Origin: Hydractinia symbiolongicarpus
Taxonomy: Eukaryota > Cnidaria > Hydrozoa > Anthoathecata > Hydractiniidae
Assembly (NCBI RefSeq): GCF_029227915.1
Contig: NC_079875.1
Span: forward strand, 14,257,001 to 14,321,000
DNA length: 64,000 bases
Reading direction: 5' to 3'
In this document: positions 61,921-64,000 of the stretch, one piece after another
How the letters are laid out: every line of letters begins with the position of its first letter
Numbering within the stretch: the stretch's first letter is position 1
Translations under genes and position numbers: made by a program
Notes under the pieces: generated by a model
The model's input: the letters and a program-made list of their open reading frames with translations, nothing else
Databases searched by the model: none
What the model was told of the DNA's origin: nothing

Positions 61921-62849
61921 CTGATTTACGTAAATCATTTGTTTTTGTATGTATCAAACAAACACATGCTTCTTTCGTATTTGTTTATCAAAATAAAAAG
62001 ATACAAGCTCGGTATAAACTTTCCTGTTCGTAACCAAAAATTACATACCAAGTCAACAAAAATGATATTTTACACTATGATAATTTTTTCTTTTAACATT
62101 AACGATTTCCTAATAACTTCGTTTTGTTGATTCACTTTTTTCAAACTTACTTTGACTTTCAAGTTTAAAAATTATGCACCTCACAACAAGTAAATGTTTT
62201 CTTTGTCGCATCCATGTCTTGACAGACGGGGGTAATGACAACAATTCGGAAATATCTATCAACTTTAGAGTATTTGTTGCGGATTGCCCATAAAGCACAC
62301 AATGGTATGTCTTTCTGAACATCTTTTTCTAATCGATTATTTTCCCATCAAATCTGTAATACATGTTTTTCCCAAAATAAAGAGTTTAAAATTTACCCCC
62401 TGTTCACGTACACTCATTAAGAGCACATCTCACTATTGTATTTCTTCATTAGAACGCATCTTCGGTATTCTATTTTTTTAATCCCTTCATCAGTGTTGCA
62501 GGCCTTCTTCATTGAATTTTAAAGATGCAGTTGCATAAAAAATTTCAGATGGAGAGCAAGATGATTTTTTTTCACGAAAGATTGTGTTGAAAAGTTTATT
62601 GTAAAGAGCTTGATGAGAAAATTTTTATCATGTTGTGCGTATGGAAAATGTATTTCCTTTTTTATCGGACTTTTTATTTTTAACACAATTAAGTTTAGCA
62701 ATTTCAATTAATTGAAGACAGAAGGATATTAAAGATATAAAAATGGATATCACTTCAGTCTTGATTATAAATATGTAGGACTTTACATTTGGCAAAATTA
62801 TTTGTACTTTCGAAGTAGTCGTCAGTAAATTTATTATTATCTTTGCAGC

Positions 62850-63060
62850 ACAAACTTTCCAGAGAATAAACTCATCGGTCTACAGTGACCACCTCACTTA
62901 AACCAATTATTATTTTCAATTTAATTGCCTTCTTTTTGTATAACTTCGTCTTCGTGGTTTGAACTTAAAAATTTATCTTGCTCTTCCAACAACATTTCAG
63001 GCTCAAAACTAAATGGCTTTAGAGCCCAAATGTCTGGAACAGTGTTTTTCTTCGTCACTG
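62850..63060 (-). pseudogene. P2X7-C-like relic, copy B
   Basis: Minus strand: LKPFSFEPEMLLEEQDKFLS, then acidic residues, a stop, and GGHCRPM; the paired cysteines after it are lost. Same place relative to the THAP relic as in copy A, and both copies share a further stretch to the right (CAATGTTTTGAA, AGAACCCAGC, GACACGC). Confidence 0.55.
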
Positions 63061-63239
63061 GACAAGAAACTATGATGCATTTTTTTTGTTTCTTATTCGA
63101 AAGTCTGTTGCATTATAAGCACCAACATAGGGCCTTGTCTAGCTAGCACAATGTTTTGAATTATAAAACGTCATATTAAAATTAGAACCCAGCCTTTTTT
63201 ATTTTGACACGCTTTTTTTCAAAAACGAAGTTTTTACAG

Positions 63240-64000
63240 AGATGTGAACAAGGAATATAGGTATTTAGAAAAAAATTATTGTGTTTATGTGTTATTTTTC
63301 TGATTTTATAAGTTCAAATAAAAATACATAGTCGAAAAAAAATTTTCACATTTTTGAGGTTACTTACTATATAATATACTTAAAAGTTTTTCTCAACTTA
63401 CTGCGATTTCAGAATTAGAATACCACTTTTAATCCTATCCCGGCACGTTTTTTGTTTACAATTGGCCACTACTATTAATGTTTAACATGTTTGCTAAAAA
63501 ACAAGACCTGAGACCCTAAAAAATGATGCTGAAACATAAACATAAGCAAAGACATCCTAAGCAGTAAATCTCTCTTAAGAGCCTACACATTATGGCACTT
63601 TTTTGTAAGCTTTGCTACCGAGAACGGAAGGTTCAAAATAAAACTTGCCCAACTGCAATATAAAATTAAAGATAGTATCCTTATTCTGAAACCGAAATTC
63701 CAAATCAGCTATGGCAGACTAAAAATTTAGTGTATAATAACAAATCTTAGTTTTTTAAAGTCTGATGTTATCACCTTTTTTTGAGGTGCTTAGATTTATC
63801 ACCTGATCTCTGCTCCATAAAGTTTATTGTCAATAAGGAAATGTATGCTGGGCTTCCAATGGGTTTTTACTGTTGGGAGAAGACTAACTCTATAGGAGAA
63901 ACACCACTAAACAAAAACACGTCTAATCTTGTATTATTTGTGCCATCTATGACTTTACAAAAATGATACATGAGCATGTATACAGTCTCCACAACACACT
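63240..64000. other. Gene-free right edge
   Basis: AT-rich; no supported gene. The N-terminal exon(s) of importin-11 should lie beyond the window. Confidence 0.4.

Overview
The window is nuclear DNA of an AT-rich animal genome. Split genes with GT-AG introns, long AT-rich introns, very long TA microsatellites and many small transposon relics rule out a bacterium or a free virus. The style of the Polinton proteins, the TRIM-like genes and the THAP / P2X7-C-like relics suggests a cnidarian, perhaps a hydrozoan. That placement rests on remembered family resemblance, not on a search.

Layout. 1-16 kb: a TRIM-like gene on the minus strand (RING exon at about 10.8 kb, B-box/coiled-coil exon at 0.55-1.48 kb), whose 9.2 kb intron is packed with dispersed and tandem repeats. 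Then come a small terminal-inverted-repeat element and two weakly supported host exons. 16.4-30.6 kb: a complete-ended Polinton/Maverick with terminal inverted repeats of about 270 bp and a 6-bp target duplication, inserted into a copy of a repeat family that occurs elsewhere in the window. It carries a broken protein-primed DNA polymerase, two further SAP-module proteins (one with an MDM2-type RING), an integrase, several small membrane proteins, a frameshifted packaging ATPase, an intact major capsid protein, a probable minor capsid protein and a 408-residue conserved protein. 31.3-35.6 kb: a second TRIM-like gene, divergent from the first, spliced RING - B-box - coiled coil - ankyrin repeats. 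39.4-45.2 kb: a decayed Helentron (Helitron-like element) with a 2A skipping peptide, a cysteine protease resembling herpesvirus tegument deneddylases, a DUF6570-like segment, a HUH Rep, a Pif1 helicase and a C-terminal endonuclease. 50.4-59.8 kb: ten exons of the host importin-11 gene on the minus strand, lacking only the N-terminal end. 56.4-63.2 kb: two decayed copies of a cassette with a THAP domain on the plus strand facing a P2X7-C-like segment on the minus strand, one of them inside an importin-11 intron.

How the parts relate. The two TRIM-like genes share exon lengths and intron phases and are a divergent duplicate pair, separated by 20 kb that mobile DNA has filled. In the Polinton, the polymerase has lost its palm region and carries a stop codon, and the ATPase has a frameshift. 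Integrase, capsid and several accessory frames are open, and the two terminal repeats are still about 98 percent alike. This fits a defective copy moved recently with help from another element. Points most worth a second look: the MDM2-type RING with SAP modules and their duplicated promoter/hairpin block; hairpins at the 3' ends of Polinton genes, which recall the hairpin rule of giant viruses; G-rich tracts in the terminal repeats; and the 2A plus deneddylase-like front end of the Helentron.
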